A stretch of 64,000 nucleotides of DNA from Leptospira ilyithenensis (GTDB taxonomy: Bacteria > Spirochaetota > Leptospiria > Leptospirales > Leptospiraceae), in assembly GCF_004771005.1 (NCBI RefSeq), contig NZ_RQHV01000050.1, positions 145,469 through 209,468 of the forward strand. The letters run 5' to 3'. The translations under genes and the position numbers were made by a program. Below are positions 42,009 to 51,460 of this stretch, piece by piece (within the stretch, counting starts at the first letter, position 1; each line of letters opens with the position of its first letter). The notes below the pieces were generated by a model. The model made no database searches and was not told the DNA's origin. It saw only the letters and a program-made list of their open reading frames with translations.

Positions 42009-42590
42009 ATGGCAGAGACTTACACTAAATTTTTTAATCTGGAATTCGAACCATTTGACATGGATCGAATTTTCGAAGCACGTAATGAATCGACCGGGTT
42101 CTTTCTTTCTACCGTTTTTCAAAAACGTTTCTCCGAAGAAGTCAATTTGAAACGCCATGAAGATCAAAAACTTTGGTTTCTTTCAAAAAATTTACGATAC
42201 CTTGCCCTAGATGGAATCCAGAAGGTTGCAGATGATAACGGAAAGCTTGAAAGCGCTTCTATCCTCTACCTATTGGTGTTTTTTGATCATTCTTCCATCA
42301 CTGAACTTGGTTTTGAAGATACTTGTCATATTCTAATGAAGAGATACGATCTATCTTCTCTCATTTTAAAACTTCCGGACTCGGATCATTTGGAAATTTG
42401 GGGAAAAGACTCCACACGTAAGGTGTATAAGAATGTTTCCCATCCTAACATCGATTCATTACTCAAATCACTCTTTCAATCCATCAATAAGAAGGATCAT
42501 TTTCAATTTGTAGGGATAGAAAGGCCGAACTTAGATAAAAAACAAGGGATTTCCATGGGAAGAAGGGGATTTACGCGCGCAATTGCGTAA
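42009..42590 (+). CDS. Hypothetical cytoplasmic protein
   Basis: 193 residues, not recognised. Mixed helical composition: YTKFFNLEFEPFDMDRIFEA, KLWFLSKNLRYLALDGIQKV, and a C-terminus IERPNLDKKQGISMGRRGFT. No signal peptide, helix bundle or cofactor motif is visible. It starts 59 bases after the SUFU gene on the same strand and may be co-transcribed with it. Confidence 0.65.
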   Translation: MAETYTKFFNLEFEPFDMDRIFEARNESTGFFLSTVFQKRFSEEVNLKRHEDQKLWFLSKNLRYLALDGIQKVADDNGKLESASILYLLVFFDHSSITELGFEDTCHILMKRYDLSSLILKLPDSDHLEIWGKDSTRKVYKNVSHPNIDSLLKSLFQSINKKDHFQFVGIERPNLDKKQGISMGRRGFTRAIA

Positions 42591-42616
42591 TCATATCATT
42601 GCCCTTAAAATGAAAA

Positions 42617-42637
42617 AACCCGCAAGTTTTGCGGGTT
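42617..42637 (-). terminator. Rho-independent terminator of the Lys/Ala gene
   Basis: AACCCGCAA (42617-42625), loop AAC on the minus strand, TTGCGGGTT. The plus strand has six A immediately before it, so the minus-strand transcript ends in a U-run. This is a strong terminator for the small gene upstream at 42695-42775. Confidence 0.85.
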
Positions 42638-42694
42638 CACACAATCTTTCTTCGAAAGAATCGAAGTAAAGAGTCTTATGTTTGAATAAGCAGC

Positions 42695-42775
42695 TTACTT
42701 CTTTTTCGCAGCTTTCTTTTTTGCAGCCTTTTTCTTTGCGGCTTTCTTTTTTGCAGCTTTCTTTTTAGCAACCAT
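42695..42775 (-). CDS. Lys/Ala-rich mini-protein, histone H1-like
   Basis: 26 residues starting MVAKKKAAKKKAAKKK and continuing with the KKKAA unit to the end. The ATG (42773-42775) has AAGGA about eight bases upstream, the TAA is at 42695-42697 and a strong terminator follows. The repeated KKKAA pattern is that of the C-terminal tails of bacterial histone H1-like proteins, which bind DNA or RNA non-specifically. The nucleotide sequence is a degenerate 15-base repeat, so slippage length variation is likely. TTTACA in the AT-rich upstream DNA (42865-42870 region) could be a -35 element. The rest of the gap to 42944 is AT-rich without features. Confidence 0.75.
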   Translation of the reverse strand: MVAKKKAAKKKAAKKKAAKKKAAKKK

Positions 42776-42944
42776 TGGTATCGTCCTTATCTTTTGATTT
42801 CAAAAAACCACTGTCCTTGGCAAACAGCAAGTCGATTGATACGACATAATTAATTCATCTCAATATTGTTGTAAAGAAAAAATATTTTTTTGTAGGAATT
42901 TTATTTCATTTTTTATTTTTTCATAAAATAGACTAATACACATT

Positions 42945-43964
42945 CTACGAAACTCTAACAACAACCTTACCAATTGTCTTACCACTTCGAAAATAATCCA
43001 ATGCAGGTATCAATTCATCGAAAGAAAACACTTCACCTATCCTTTGTGGTGATAAATTCAGCTCACTCAGTGATGAAAAATGTTTTTTTAACTCTAACTT
43101 TTCATTCCAAAGCCATATTAGATTAAATCCCATCACAGATTTATTGTCTGAGATCATAGAAAGAGGGTCAATCGATGGTCTAGTTAGGTAATGATACGCA
43201 AGTTTGAACCAATTTCTATGTGATGAACTAGGTGTAAACACTGCACTTCCATAAGTGACAAGCCTTCCCATTGGCGATAACAATGTATAACTGTCTGAAA
43301 AATATTGTCCACCAGTGCATTCTAAGACCAAATCCAATCGTTTTTCCAATAAAATTCTCTTCATCTCTTGTTTAAATGCTTTAGAGCGTGTTAAATATGC
43401 ATCGAAACCTTCTTCTTGTAGGATAGAATACTTTGATTCATTACCTACAAGACCTATGGTAAACGCATTCCACTTCTTTGCGATTCGATTAGCAAGTATC
43501 CCTACACCACCTGCAGCACTATGAATGAGAACTGTTTGTGAATTTTTTAAATTACCAAGCGGTAATAATGCATAATAAGCAGTGAGTGCTTGCGCTGGAA
43601 ATGCTGCGCCTTCCTCAAAGGACCAAGCTTTCGGAAGTGCAAATATATAATCTTTTTGTATATTAAGATGAGTTGCGTATGCACCGAATCTTGTAGTGCC
43701 ATAAACGGAATCACCTATCCGAAAATCTTTTACATCTTCTCCCTTAGAAATGATGATGCCTGAAAATTCAAGACCGGGAATAAAACTTTCTTTCGGAGTG
43801 GCCGAATATAATCCGAAAACGGAAAAAACATCGGCAAAATTAAATCCGATCGCTTTCACTTGAATGGTAACTTCGTCTTTTGCGGGAGAAGAAAGTTCTT
43901 CCTCCATTCGTTTCAAACCTTGCAAAGACCCCGTTTTTACAACTCGATATACTTCTCTCTTCAT
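42945..43964 (-). CDS. Zinc-independent MDR family quinone oxidoreductase-like protein
   Basis: 339 residues of the medium-chain dehydrogenase/reductase superfamily, close to the VAT-1/quinone oxidoreductase group. The catalytic domain has IGFNFADVFSVFGLYSATPK and FIPGLEFSGIIISKGEDVKD. The NADPH domain has VLIHSAAGGVGILANRIAKK. No zinc ligands are present. The likely reaction is NADPH-dependent reduction of quinones or alpha,beta-unsaturated carbonyls. It is divergent from gcvT. Some frames around it are AT-richer than the gcv genes. Confidence 0.85.
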   Translation of the reverse strand: MKREVYRVVKTGSLQGLKRMEEELSSPAKDEVTIQVKAIGFNFADVFSVFGLYSATPKESFIPGLEFSGIIISKGEDVKDFRIGDSVYGTTRFGAYATHLNIQKDYIFALPKAWSFEEGAAFPAQALTAYYALLPLGNLKNSQTVLIHSAAGGVGILANRIAKKWNAFTIGLVGNESKYSILQEEGFDAYLTRSKAFKQEMKRILLEKRLDLVLECTGGQYFSDSYTLLSPMGRLVTYGSAVFTPSSSHRNWFKLAYHYLTRPSIDPLSMISDNKSVMGFNLIWLWNEKLELKKHFSSLSELNLSPQRIGEVFSFDELIPALDYFRSGKTIGKVVVRVS

Positions 43965-44051
43965 AATATTTTATAAAAAAATCGAATTCCATTGAAAAGA
44001 AAAGATTTTTCCATGGCATTAAGTCCCATAAGTTGGGGAAATCAAGAGAGA

Positions 44052-45176
44052 ATGCAGTTGGAATTGAAACAAACCCCCCTCTATCAAATTCACAAAGAAC
44101 TAGGAGCCAAAATGGTTCCATTCGGAGGTTGGGATATGCCCGTCCAATACACGGGAATCATCCAAGAACACCAAGCGACAAGAACTCATGCAGGTTTATT
44201 TGATGTCTCTCATATGGGTGAGATTTTTATCACAGGAAGTGAAGCAGACATTCTTTCTCTTTTGGAAAAAACAACCTGCAATCAAATTTCTTCCCTATAC
44301 GACGGACAAGTTCAGTACAACGCAGTGCTCAATGAGAACGGCGGACTCGTAGATGATATCACTGTGTATCGTTTTTCTTCCACAAAGTACATGGTTTGTT
44401 CGAACGCATCGAATTATCCCGCTGTTGCAGCACATTTGCAAAAGTATGTTTCCGGAAATTGTAAAGTGGAAGATGTAAGTAAAGACTGGCACCAAATCGC
44501 ATTGCAAGGACCGAATGCGAATCAAATCTTGGAAAACTATCTGGGAAAAGATCTAAGCCAACTTCTCTATTATCATTTTATCGAATTGGAATTAAATGGT
44601 GAGACGATCATTCTCTCGCGTACTGGTTATACAGGAGAAGACGGATTTGAAATTTATACTTCTCACTCTCTCGGATTAAAACTTTGGAATGAATTGCTGG
44701 CACAAGGAAAAGATTTGGGACTTGTTCCCGTAGGTCTTGGTGCCCGCGATACACTCCGACTCGAAGCAAAGTATCCTTTGTACGGACATGAACTGAATGC
44801 GGAATGGTCTCCGGTAGAATCCGGGATCGGTTTTATCGTAAAAGAAAAAAATCCCCCTTACTTTGCTTATGATCGGATTCAAAAAGATAAAAAAGAAAAT
44901 CCTAAAAAGAAAGTAGTAGGAATCATTTTACAGGAACCGGGTGTGTTGCGCGAAAATTTTCCCGTCTTTTCTTCGGATGGAAAAGAAATCGGAAAAACAA
45001 CTTCGGGAACACATTCTCCTACCAGAAAAGAATCTTTGGGACTTGCCATGCTTGATTTTGAATTCACCAAAAATCAAACGGAAGTATTCGTAGAGATTCG
45101 CGGACAAAAGAAAAAAGCAAAAGTAGAAACGGGGGCTTTCATCAAAGGAAGCGTTCGTAATCAAAAACAATCATAA
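44052..45176 (+). CDS. gcvT: Aminomethyltransferase (glycine cleavage T-protein)
   Basis: About 374 residues. GcvT transfers the aminomethyl carbon from the H-protein to tetrahydrofolate, releasing ammonia. Motifs are [33 protein letters not shown] and the folate-binding [15 protein letters not shown], ending [20 protein letters not shown]. The ATG at 44052 preceded by GGGGA is chosen; TTG 43992 and ATG 44013 are longer alternatives. It heads the gcvT-gcvH-gcvP operon, 37 bases before gcvH. No glycine riboswitch is visible upstream. Confidence 0.95.
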   Translation: MQLELKQTPLYQIHKELGAKMVPFGGWDMPVQYTGIIQEHQATRTHAGLFDVSHMGEIFITGSEADILSLLEKTTCNQISSLYDGQVQYNAVLNENGGLVDDITVYRFSSTKYMVCSNASNYPAVAAHLQKYVSGNCKVEDVSKDWHQIALQGPNANQILENYLGKDLSQLLYYHFIELELNGETIILSRTGYTGEDGFEIYTSHSLGLKLWNELLAQGKDLGLVPVGLGARDTLRLEAKYPLYGHELNAEWSPVESGIGFIVKEKNPPYFAYDRIQKDKKENPKKKVVGIILQEPGVLRENFPVFSSDGKEIGKTTSGTHSPTRKESLGLAMLDFEFTKNQTEVFVEIRGQKKKAKVETGAFIKGSVRNQKQS

Positions 45177-45213
45177 ATCAAAGAATCACAAAATATTTTA
45201 AAGAGGAAAAACA

Positions 45214-45606
45214 ATGGCAGTAACAGAAGCAAAAGACGGATACTATTATACGGAAAAACACGAATGGGTGAAAGTTGAAGGAGACGTTGCTCTTGTTGGG
45301 ATTACCGATTTCGCACAGAATGCATTAGGTGACATCGTATTCATCGATTTACCGAAAGTAGGCAAAAAAATTAATCAAAAAGACAGCTTGGGAACAATCG
45401 AATCCGTAAAAGCCGCAGAAGATTTATACGCACCTGTCTCGGGAGAAGTTTCCGAAACAAATGCATCTTTGTCCGCTACTCCGGGCAATGTAAACACCGC
45501 ACCTTTTGATTCCTGGATGGTAAAACTGAAAGGGATCAAGCCGGAAGAACTGAAAGGATTACTCTCAGCTTCCCAATACAAAGAATACGTATCCAAGCTA
45601 GATTGA
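45214..45606 (+). CDS. gcvH: Glycine cleavage system H protein
   Basis: 130 residues. The lipoyl Lys is in [19 protein letters not shown]. The N-terminal [20 protein letters not shown] and C-terminal [14 protein letters not shown] match GcvH. It carries the methylamine between the P- and T-proteins. AGAGGAAAAAC precedes the ATG. Second gene of the gcv operon. Confidence 0.97.
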   Translation: MAVTEAKDGYYYTEKHEWVKVEGDVALVGITDFAQNALGDIVFIDLPKVGKKINQKDSLGTIESVKAAEDLYAPVSGEVSETNASLSATPGNVNTAPFDSWMVKLKGIKPEELKGLLSASQYKEYVSKLD

Positions 45607-45622
45607 TTTCAGGAGAAAACAG

Positions 45623-48538
45623 TTGAAGACATATACCCAATCCAATCTAAACTCCGTCGATGGAACTTACGAAGAAACTCTCGCACCAAGCGATACATTT
45701 TTACGCAGACATGTCGGTTCAAACCAAGACAAAGTGAATGAGATGCTCGATGTGATCGGCTATAAAACTTTGGATACTTTGATTGATGATGCCGTTCCGA
45801 AAAACATCAGATTGAAAAAAACTTTGGAACTACCGAAGCCATTGGGTGAATATGCACTTCAAACGGAACTGAAAAAGATTGTTTCCAAAAACAAAATCTT
45901 TCGTTCTTATATCGGACTCGGTTATCATTCTTGCATCACTCCTCCAGTGATCCAAAGAAATATTTTGGAAAATCCCGGTTGGTATACCTCTTACACTCCC
46001 TACCAAGCGGAGATTGCACAAGGTAGAATGGAAGCTCTCATCAATTTTCAAACGATGATCACCGATCTTACCGGAATGGAAATCGCAAACGCTTCTCTTT
46101 TGGATGAAGGAACTGCTGCTGCCGAAGCGATGAATATGTTATTCTCCTTGAAAGAAGACAGCCAAGGTAAATCTTTCTTTGTTTCTCAATCCGTTCATCC
46201 TCAAACTTTAGATGTGATTCGAACACGTGCCATTCCTCTCGGAATCAATATTGTTGTCGGGTCTTTTAAAAAGATGGTTCCTTCTACTGATTTTTTCGGA
46301 GCTATTGTTCAATATCCTTCTACAGATGGAACCGTATTTGATTTTTCCGAATTCATTGCCAAATTACACGAAGTAGGTGCAAAGTCCGTTGTTGCTGCGG
46401 ATTTACTCGCACTTACCATATTAAAATCACCCGGTGAAATGAATGCGGATGTGGTAGTGGGAAGTTCCCAAAGATTCGGATTGCCTCTCGGATTCGGCGG
46501 ACCACATGCAGGATACTTTGCAACCAAAGAAGAATTCAAAAGAAATATGCCCGGGCGACTCATAGGCGTATCGAAAGACGCGCAAGGAAAACCGGGTTAT
46601 CGTTTGTCTTTACAAACCCGCGAACAACACATCCGACGGGACAAAGCCACTTCCAATATTTGCACGGCGCAAGTATTACTGGCTGTCTTATCTTCCATGT
46701 ATGCAGTTTATCACGGACCGAAAGGTTTGAAACAAATTGCATCCAGAGTACATCGAATGACGACTCTACTTGCTACCGGTTTGGAAAAACTTGGCTACAA
46801 AGTAGTATCAAAACCGTATTTCGATACCATTCGAGTAGAACTTTCCAAAATCACTTCGGCAGAGATCATTCGTTATGCGGAAGACAAGGAAATCAATCTT
46901 CGTTCCATTTCCCAACACGTCATCAGTGTATCTTTGGATGAGACTACAACACTTTCCGACATCCAAGACTTGTTGGAAGTGTTCAATGAAAACAAAGCGA
47001 CTCATTTTTCCGCAGAAGAACTGGCTCAAAAAGAAGAATGGGCTATTCCTGAAATTTTAGAAAGAAAGTCTTCTTACCTCACACATCCTGTTTTCAACAG
47101 CTTTCATACGGAAACCGAGATGCTTCGTTATATCCGAAGACTGGAAGGAAAAGATCTATCACTTACTACTTCGATGATCGCACTGGGTTCCTGTACGATG
47201 AAACTCAACGCATCCACGGAAATGTATCCCGTGACTTGGCCCGAATTGTCAAATATCCATCCTTTTGTTCCTGAAAACCAAACGGAAGGATACAGAAAAC
47301 TATTCGGCCAATTGGAAAAATGGCTCTGTGAAATCACTGGTTTTGCGGAAGTATCCTTACAACCTAACGCAGGTTCGCAAGGAGAATATGCAGGTTTGAT
47401 GGCAATTCGCAACTATCATCAAAGTAGAAACGACAATCATAGAAATATTTGTCTGATTCCTATTTCCGCGCACGGAACAAATCCCGCTTCGGCAGTGATG
47501 GCAGGATTCCAAGTGGTTGCGGTGAATTGCGATGATAACGGAAACATTGATGTTGCCGACCTAAAGAAAAAAGCAATCGAACATAAAAATGATCTGGGTG
47601 CTTTAATGGTAACCTATCCTTCCACTCACGGAGTGTTCGAAGAATCCATCGTGGAGATTTGCAACTCAATTCATGAGAATGGCGGCCAGGTTTATATGGA
47701 CGGTGCCAATATGAATGCACAAGTAGGACTCACTCGTCCCGCCGATATAGGTGCCGACGTATGCCATTTGAATTTGCACAAAACATTTTGTATCCCTCAT
47801 GGAGGTGGCGGACCAGGTGTCGGACCCATCGGTGTGGCGGAACATTTGGCTTCCTTTCTTCCGGGACATAGCCTGATTGAAAACGGATCGAATAACAGCC
47901 AGTGGGCGGTCTCTTCCGCTCCCTGGGGAAGCGCTTCCATCGTTGTGATTTCCTGGGCATACATTGCGATGCTCGGATTCGAAGGATTACAATACTCAAC
48001 CAAACTTGCCATTTTGAATGCAAACTACATTGCGAAGCGACTTAGCTCTTCTTTCCCTGTTTTGTACAAAGGAAACAAAGATCTGGTAGCTCATGAATGT
48101 ATTCTGGATATGCGCGGATTCAAAAAAGCAAGCGGAGTGGAAGTGGAAGATATCGCCAAACGTCTGATAGATTTCGGATTTCACTCACCTACTATGTCTT
48201 TCCCTGTTCCGGGCACTCTTATGGTAGAGCCTACAGAATCCGAATCAAAAGAAGAACTGGATCGTTTCATTGATTCCATGCTCAGCATTTTTTCCGAAAT
48301 CAAAGACATCGAATCGGGAGTTCTGGACAAAACGGACAATCCTTTGAAAAACTCTCCGCATACTGCCGAAGTGGTGATTTCCGATTCTTGGAATCATAAA
48401 TATTCCAGAGAACGTGCGGCTTATCCGCTTCCTTGGTTACGAACTCGCAAATTTTGGCCGAGCGTGGGAAGAGTGGACAATGTGTACGGCGATAGAAACC
48501 TGATCTGCTCCTGCATTCCGATGGAACAGTACAGTTAG
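45623..48538 (+). CDS. gcvP: Glycine dehydrogenase (decarboxylating), P protein
   Basis: 971 residues, the single-chain form. The first half carries [40 protein letters not shown] and [20 protein letters not shown]. The second half carries the PLP Lys in [20 protein letters not shown] and [20 protein letters not shown]. The reaction is PLP-dependent decarboxylation of glycine with transfer to lipoyl-GcvH. The start is TTG at 45623, 16 bases after gcvH, with AGGAGAA upstream. The L-protein gene is not in the window. Confidence 0.97.
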   Translation: MKTYTQSNLNSVDGTYEETLAPSDTFLRRHVGSNQDKVNEMLDVIGYKTLDTLIDDAVPKNIRLKKTLELPKPLGEYALQTELKKIVSKNKIFRSYIGLGYHSCITPPVIQRNILENPGWYTSYTPYQAEIAQGRMEALINFQTMITDLTGMEIANASLLDEGTAAAEAMNMLFSLKEDSQGKSFFVSQSVHPQTLDVIRTRAIPLGINIVVGSFKKMVPSTDFFGAIVQYPSTDGTVFDFSEFIAKLHEVGAKSVVAADLLALTILKSPGEMNADVVVGSSQRFGLPLGFGGPHAGYFATKEEFKRNMPGRLIGVSKDAQGKPGYRLSLQTREQHIRRDKATSNICTAQVLLAVLSSMYAVYHGPKGLKQIASRVHRMTTLLATGLEKLGYKVVSKPYFDTIRVELSKITSAEIIRYAEDKEINLRSISQHVISVSLDETTTLSDIQDLLEVFNENKATHFSAEELAQKEEWAIPEILERKSSYLTHPVFNSFHTETEMLRYIRRLEGKDLSLTTSMIALGSCTMKLNASTEMYPVTWPELSNIHPFVPENQTEGYRKLFGQLEKWLCEITGFAEVSLQPNAGSQGEYAGLMAIRNYHQSRNDNHRNICLIPISAHGTNPASAVMAGFQVVAVNCDDNGNIDVADLKKKAIEHKNDLGALMVTYPSTHGVFEESIVEICNSIHENGGQVYMDGANMNAQVGLTRPADIGADVCHLNLHKTFCIPHGGGGPGVGPIGVAEHLASFLPGHSLIENGSNNSQWAVSSAPWGSASIVVISWAYIAMLGFEGLQYSTKLAILNANYIAKRLSSSFPVLYKGNKDLVAHECILDMRGFKKASGVEVEDIAKRLIDFGFHSPTMSFPVPGTLMVEPTESESKEELDRFIDSMLSIFSEIKDIESGVLDKTDNPLKNSPHTAEVVISDSWNHKYSRERAAYPLPWLRTRKFWPSVGRVDNVYGDRNLICSCIPMEQYS

Positions 48539-48561
48539 GATTCGCAGAAGCGCCACCCGTT

Positions 48562-48882
48562 ATGGAAAGAGTTTACGATAAACATTTTTTTGTCTGTGAA
48601 AACAAAAGGGCACCCGGTGAACGGGTGTCTTGCGGGAACCAAGGCTCGGAAGAAATTTTAAAATTGCTCAAAAAAAAATCGGTAAAGGCGGGCATCACTT
48701 ATCCTTTCCGAATCCAAAGAGCGGGCTGTATGGAAAGATGCGAACTAGGCCCCGTGCAAGTATGTTATCCGGAAGGAAAATGGTTCAAACTCCAAACGGA
48801 AGCCGATGTGGATATCATCCTGGAACATTATTTCAAAAACGACGATCCTTCCGCTTATGAACATTTGCTTGTGAAGGAATAG
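48562..48882 (+). CDS. Thioredoxin-like [2Fe-2S] ferredoxin
   Basis: 106 residues. Conserved Cys are at FFVCENKRAPGERVSCGNQG and RIQRAGCMERCELGPVQVCY, a spacing typical of the Shethna/thioredoxin-like [2Fe-2S] proteins. The probable role is electron transfer or cluster delivery. It follows gcvP by 23 bases on the same strand. Its 3' end overlaps the convergent pseudouridine synthase by 50 bases. Confidence 0.88.
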   Translation: MERVYDKHFFVCENKRAPGERVSCGNQGSEEILKLLKKKSVKAGITYPFRIQRAGCMERCELGPVQVCYPEGKWFKLQTEADVDIILEHYFKNDDPSAYEHLLVKE

Positions 48883-49774
48883 ATTTTTTATTTTCAAATT
48901 TCTTTTTTTCTTTTTTGGCTTCAACTTTTCCCTTTTTTGTTTCCGACCTTTCCTTTTGCCCCCCGCGCTCTAACGGATCTGACTGTCTTTTATCATTTTT
49001 ACTTTCACCACTCTCAAAAGGTTCAGATAGACTTTTATTAAGATCACTATCACCGCCGTCTCCGGAATCAAATTCAAAGCCACCCACAAGACCTGTAAGA
49101 AACGCAGGAACCTCCGTACGTAAAAACATTTCTTTACCGTTAAACGGGTGTAAGAAGGAAATGGACCAGGAATGCAATGCCATTCTGGAATAGGATTTTT
49201 CATCATCTCCGTACTTTTTGTCTCCAATGATCGGATGTTTTTCGTCAGCAAAATGAACTCTGATTTGGTTCTTGCGACCGGTTAACAGATCCACTTCGAC
49301 CAAAGAATAATTTTTGGTTTCTTTGAGCACTTTGTATAGAGTATGAGATAATTTTCCAAGAGAAGGTTCCTTTGTAGAATAGACAACTTGTGCTTTGTTT
49401 TCAGTGAGATAGGATGTAATGGTTCCCGAAGATTTGTCCCAGTTGCCGTGTGTGACTGCTATATATTTTTTCTTTGTCCGGTCCCAGTCCGATTGTAATT
49501 TTAATTTTGCATCTTCTGTTTTTGCAAAAATCAGAATGCCGGAAGTATCACGATCCAAACGATGAACGATAAAAATCCTTTTTTTGGATTGGATACTTCC
49601 TTTTTTTACATAATCGGTCAGTGCCGCATAAGCGGTTTTTGTTTTTTCCGAATCCGTTGCCATCGTAAGTAATCCGGCGGGCTTATCTACTACAAGGATG
49701 TCACCATCTTCATATAAGATGGTTAGTCCTTTGGGAAAAAATCGTGTGTTTGTTTTGGAAAATTTTGTCATCAA
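48833..49774 (-). CDS. RluA-family pseudouridine synthase without S4 domain
   Basis: 313 residues. The catalytic motif is IVHRLDRDTSGILIFAKTED, and LLTGRKNQIRVHFADEKHPI follows. DILVVDKPAGLLTM near the start is the usual N-terminal strand. The C-terminal 80 residues are very Lys/Glu-rich (KKGKVEAKKEKKKFENKKSI) and outside the family fold; they are probably a disordered RNA-binding tail. It converges on the ferredoxin gene with a 50-base overlap of the 3' ends. Confidence 0.9.
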   Translation of the reverse strand: MMTKFSKTNTRFFPKGLTILYEDGDILVVDKPAGLLTMATDSEKTKTAYAALTDYVKKGSIQSKKRIFIVHRLDRDTSGILIFAKTEDAKLKLQSDWDRTKKKYIAVTHGNWDKSSGTITSYLTENKAQVVYSTKEPSLGKLSHTLYKVLKETKNYSLVEVDLLTGRKNQIRVHFADEKHPIIGDKKYGDDEKSYSRMALHSWSISFLHPFNGKEMFLRTEVPAFLTGLVGGFEFDSGDGGDSDLNKSLSEPFESGESKNDKRQSDPLERGGQKERSETKKGKVEAKKEKKKFENKKSIPSQANVHKRKDRRF

Positions 49775-49854
49775 ACCTTTTCTTTGTCAGCTAAAGATAA
49801 AATCACATAGTAACAAAGAAGATTCAATTTCTATTTTTAATCATTTAGACTTCT

Positions 49855-50105
49855 TCATTCTATTTTTTCCGCATACGGCAAGTCACTGATCAACTGCCAT
49901 CCGGAACCGGTGTTGATAAAGGAAAAGAATACGTGATTCTATATTCCGGATGCAGAATTGTTTCCAATTTTGCAGGATCCTGCTCATCGCCCGCGCGGAC
50001 AAAGTTTTTGATTTTTTCCTTAATCTCATCTTCATCGGAAGCATAAACACTCCCCGCAGCAAGTGCCACGGCAAAAATACAAACAAAACTCATCAGATTA
50101 TTCAT
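49855..50105 (-). pseudogene. Internally deleted, frameshifted NTF2-like (SnoaL) exported protein
   Basis: The first frame starts at 50105 with signal peptide MSFVCIFAVALAAGSVYA, then DEDEIKEKIKNFVRAGDEQD and LETILHPEYRI, the N-terminal third of an NTF2-like fold. It stops early at 49890 after 71 residues. In another frame the downstream sequence reads FFSFINTGSGWQLISDLPYA and AEKIE then stop (TGA 49855-49857), which is a normal C-terminus for this family. About 50 residues in the middle are missing and the two parts are out of frame, with the junction near codons HPEYRI/NHVFF. The 12-base-arm palindrome upstream is intact. A fully independent 71-residue protein is the alternative. Confidence 0.7.
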
Positions 50106-50119
50106 TTTATATCTCTCCC

Positions 50120-50149
50120 TGTTTAGTTAGTTCGCATACTAACTAAACA
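50120..50149. promoter_or_regulatory. Perfect palindromic operator upstream of the NTF2-like gene
   Basis: TGTTTAGTTAGT (50120-50131), spacer TCGCAT, ACTAACTAAACA (50138-50149), 12-base arms with no mismatch. It lies 15 bases upstream of the NTF2-like start on the minus strand and 38 bases after the MarR stop. It fits a MarR-family operator controlled by the adjacent regulator. Confidence 0.7.
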
Positions 50150-50186
50150 AACAAATGAATCTTATCGCTTTTAAGACAAGAAAAAT

Positions 50187-50615
50187 TTAAAGTTTGTTTG
50201 TTTTTTCTGCGAGTTCGGAAAGATATTCGCGGGGAAATTTTGTTTGTTGGGTTAGTTTTTCAAGCTTGGAAGATATTTTTTTTTCCGCTTTGAATCCGCT
50301 TTCAGCAGTTTTTCTACCTTTGGCTGTAAGACTCAATAAAGAACTGCGGGCATCTTCTGAATTCTTACGTACATGAATAAATCCTTTCTGTTCCAACTTT
50401 TTAGTCAAACTACTGATGTTCGCCTTATCCCGCATAGTCAACTCACACAGCTGGGAAGCAGTCATCTCACCCCACTCGGAAAGACTTAATAAAATACTCA
50501 ATTGCGGAACGGAAATCATAAGCGGTGTGATTTCTTTTTCCAAATCTGCGGCGGCAATACGGCCCGCACGAATGAGCAAAACCACCGATTCCATGTTCTT
50601 CCAATCAATCTTCAT
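50187..50615 (-). CDS. MarR-family transcriptional regulator
   Basis: 142 residues. Winged helix: LSILLSLSEWGEMTASQLCE, LTMRDKANISSLTKKLEQKG, then the wing FIHVRKNSEDARSSLLSLTA and KGRKTAESG. No redox Cys pair is visible except in the recognition region (LCE). It is encoded upstream of the NTF2-like pseudogene, same strand, and between them lies a perfect 30-base palindrome. So the regulator probably controlled the NTF2-like gene. Confidence 0.9.
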   Translation of the reverse strand: MKIDWKNMESVVLLIRAGRIAAADLEKEITPLMISVPQLSILLSLSEWGEMTASQLCELTMRDKANISSLTKKLEQKGFIHVRKNSEDARSSLLSLTAKGRKTAESGFKAEKKISSKLEKLTQQTKFPREYLSELAEKTNKL

Positions 50616-50797
50616 TTTGATTCACATAACAACACACTGCCCATGAGCTGTCAAAAAAGAATTGGTTACGATTTTGGAATTCGGATCTTCTCACGGGACC
50701 GCCAAAATACCGATTTAGGAAATAATTTTTTGTCTTGAATTAAAACCGAAATTCTTTCTAATCTACGGACGTTCCGATATCCATTTCCGAGGGAAAA

Positions 50798-51439
50798 ATG
50801 ATGAAACCAATCTTTCTTTCAGTTTTAATTTTTACTTCGTCCCTCCTTTTTTTTCAATGTGGCAAACTTTATGAAATATATCAGAACAATGTTTCCGGGA
50901 TAGAGCTCACTGATGAATTGATTCAAAAATATGTAAGTGCTGTGAAAGCACTTCATAAATTAGGATCTGATATTCCCAAACAATTGGCCGAAAAAGGGGA
51001 AAGCGAAGCCACGGGTTTGGAACTATTCAATCAAATCGAATCCATTATCAAAGATGCGGGATTTAAAGATTATGCGGAGTTTGTAAAAGTAAACGCCAAA
51101 GTTGCTTGGGCATGGAATGTTTCTCAAGGAGAATTGGGGATTCAAAAATTTCAGAACATGAAAGATGACGGTTTGAAACAAATAGAAGACACACTTGCCG
51201 ATCCTTCCGTTCCGGAAGAAGCAAAAATAGAACTGAGAAAGGCAAAACAAAAAATCACCGACGATTGGTCACATAACAAAAAATATGCGGATATTTCCAT
51301 GAGCATTGTCCGTCCTCTTACCAATAGCCACGATCTTGAGATCATAAAACGGAACCAAAAGGAAATCATGGAAGCCTACACCGGTATTCCTCAAAACAAA
51401 TTAAAAGAAATAGATCCTTCCCTATTCATTACAAAATAA
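50798..51439 (+). CDS. Hypothetical lipoprotein
   Basis: 213 residues. The signal peptide ends SLLFFQC with a spirochaetal lipobox. The mature part is nearly all-helical: YVSAVKALHKLGSDIPKQLA, LFNQIESIIKDAGFKDYAEF, and EAKIELRKAKQKITDDW. Family not recognised. It lies 21 bases upstream of the TPR-transglutaminase gene on the same strand and probably shares its transcript, with the MBL-fold lipoprotein behind. All three are exported. Confidence 0.75.
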   Translation: MMKPIFLSVLIFTSSLLFFQCGKLYEIYQNNVSGIELTDELIQKYVSAVKALHKLGSDIPKQLAEKGESEATGLELFNQIESIIKDAGFKDYAEFVKVNAKVAWAWNVSQGELGIQKFQNMKDDGLKQIEDTLADPSVPEEAKIELRKAKQKITDDWSHNKKYADISMSIVRPLTNSHDLEIIKRNQKEIMEAYTGIPQNKLKEIDPSLFITK

Positions 51440-51460
51440 ATCGAAATTAGGAAACCTCCG

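Noticed and set aside
43920..44052. Glycine riboswitch upstream of gcvT
   Set aside because: The gap is too short and lacks the aptamer core; only a promoter-sized AT-rich spacer is seen.
48630..48860. Second frame over the [2Fe-2S] gene
   Set aside because: The main frame carries the expected Cys pattern; this one does not.
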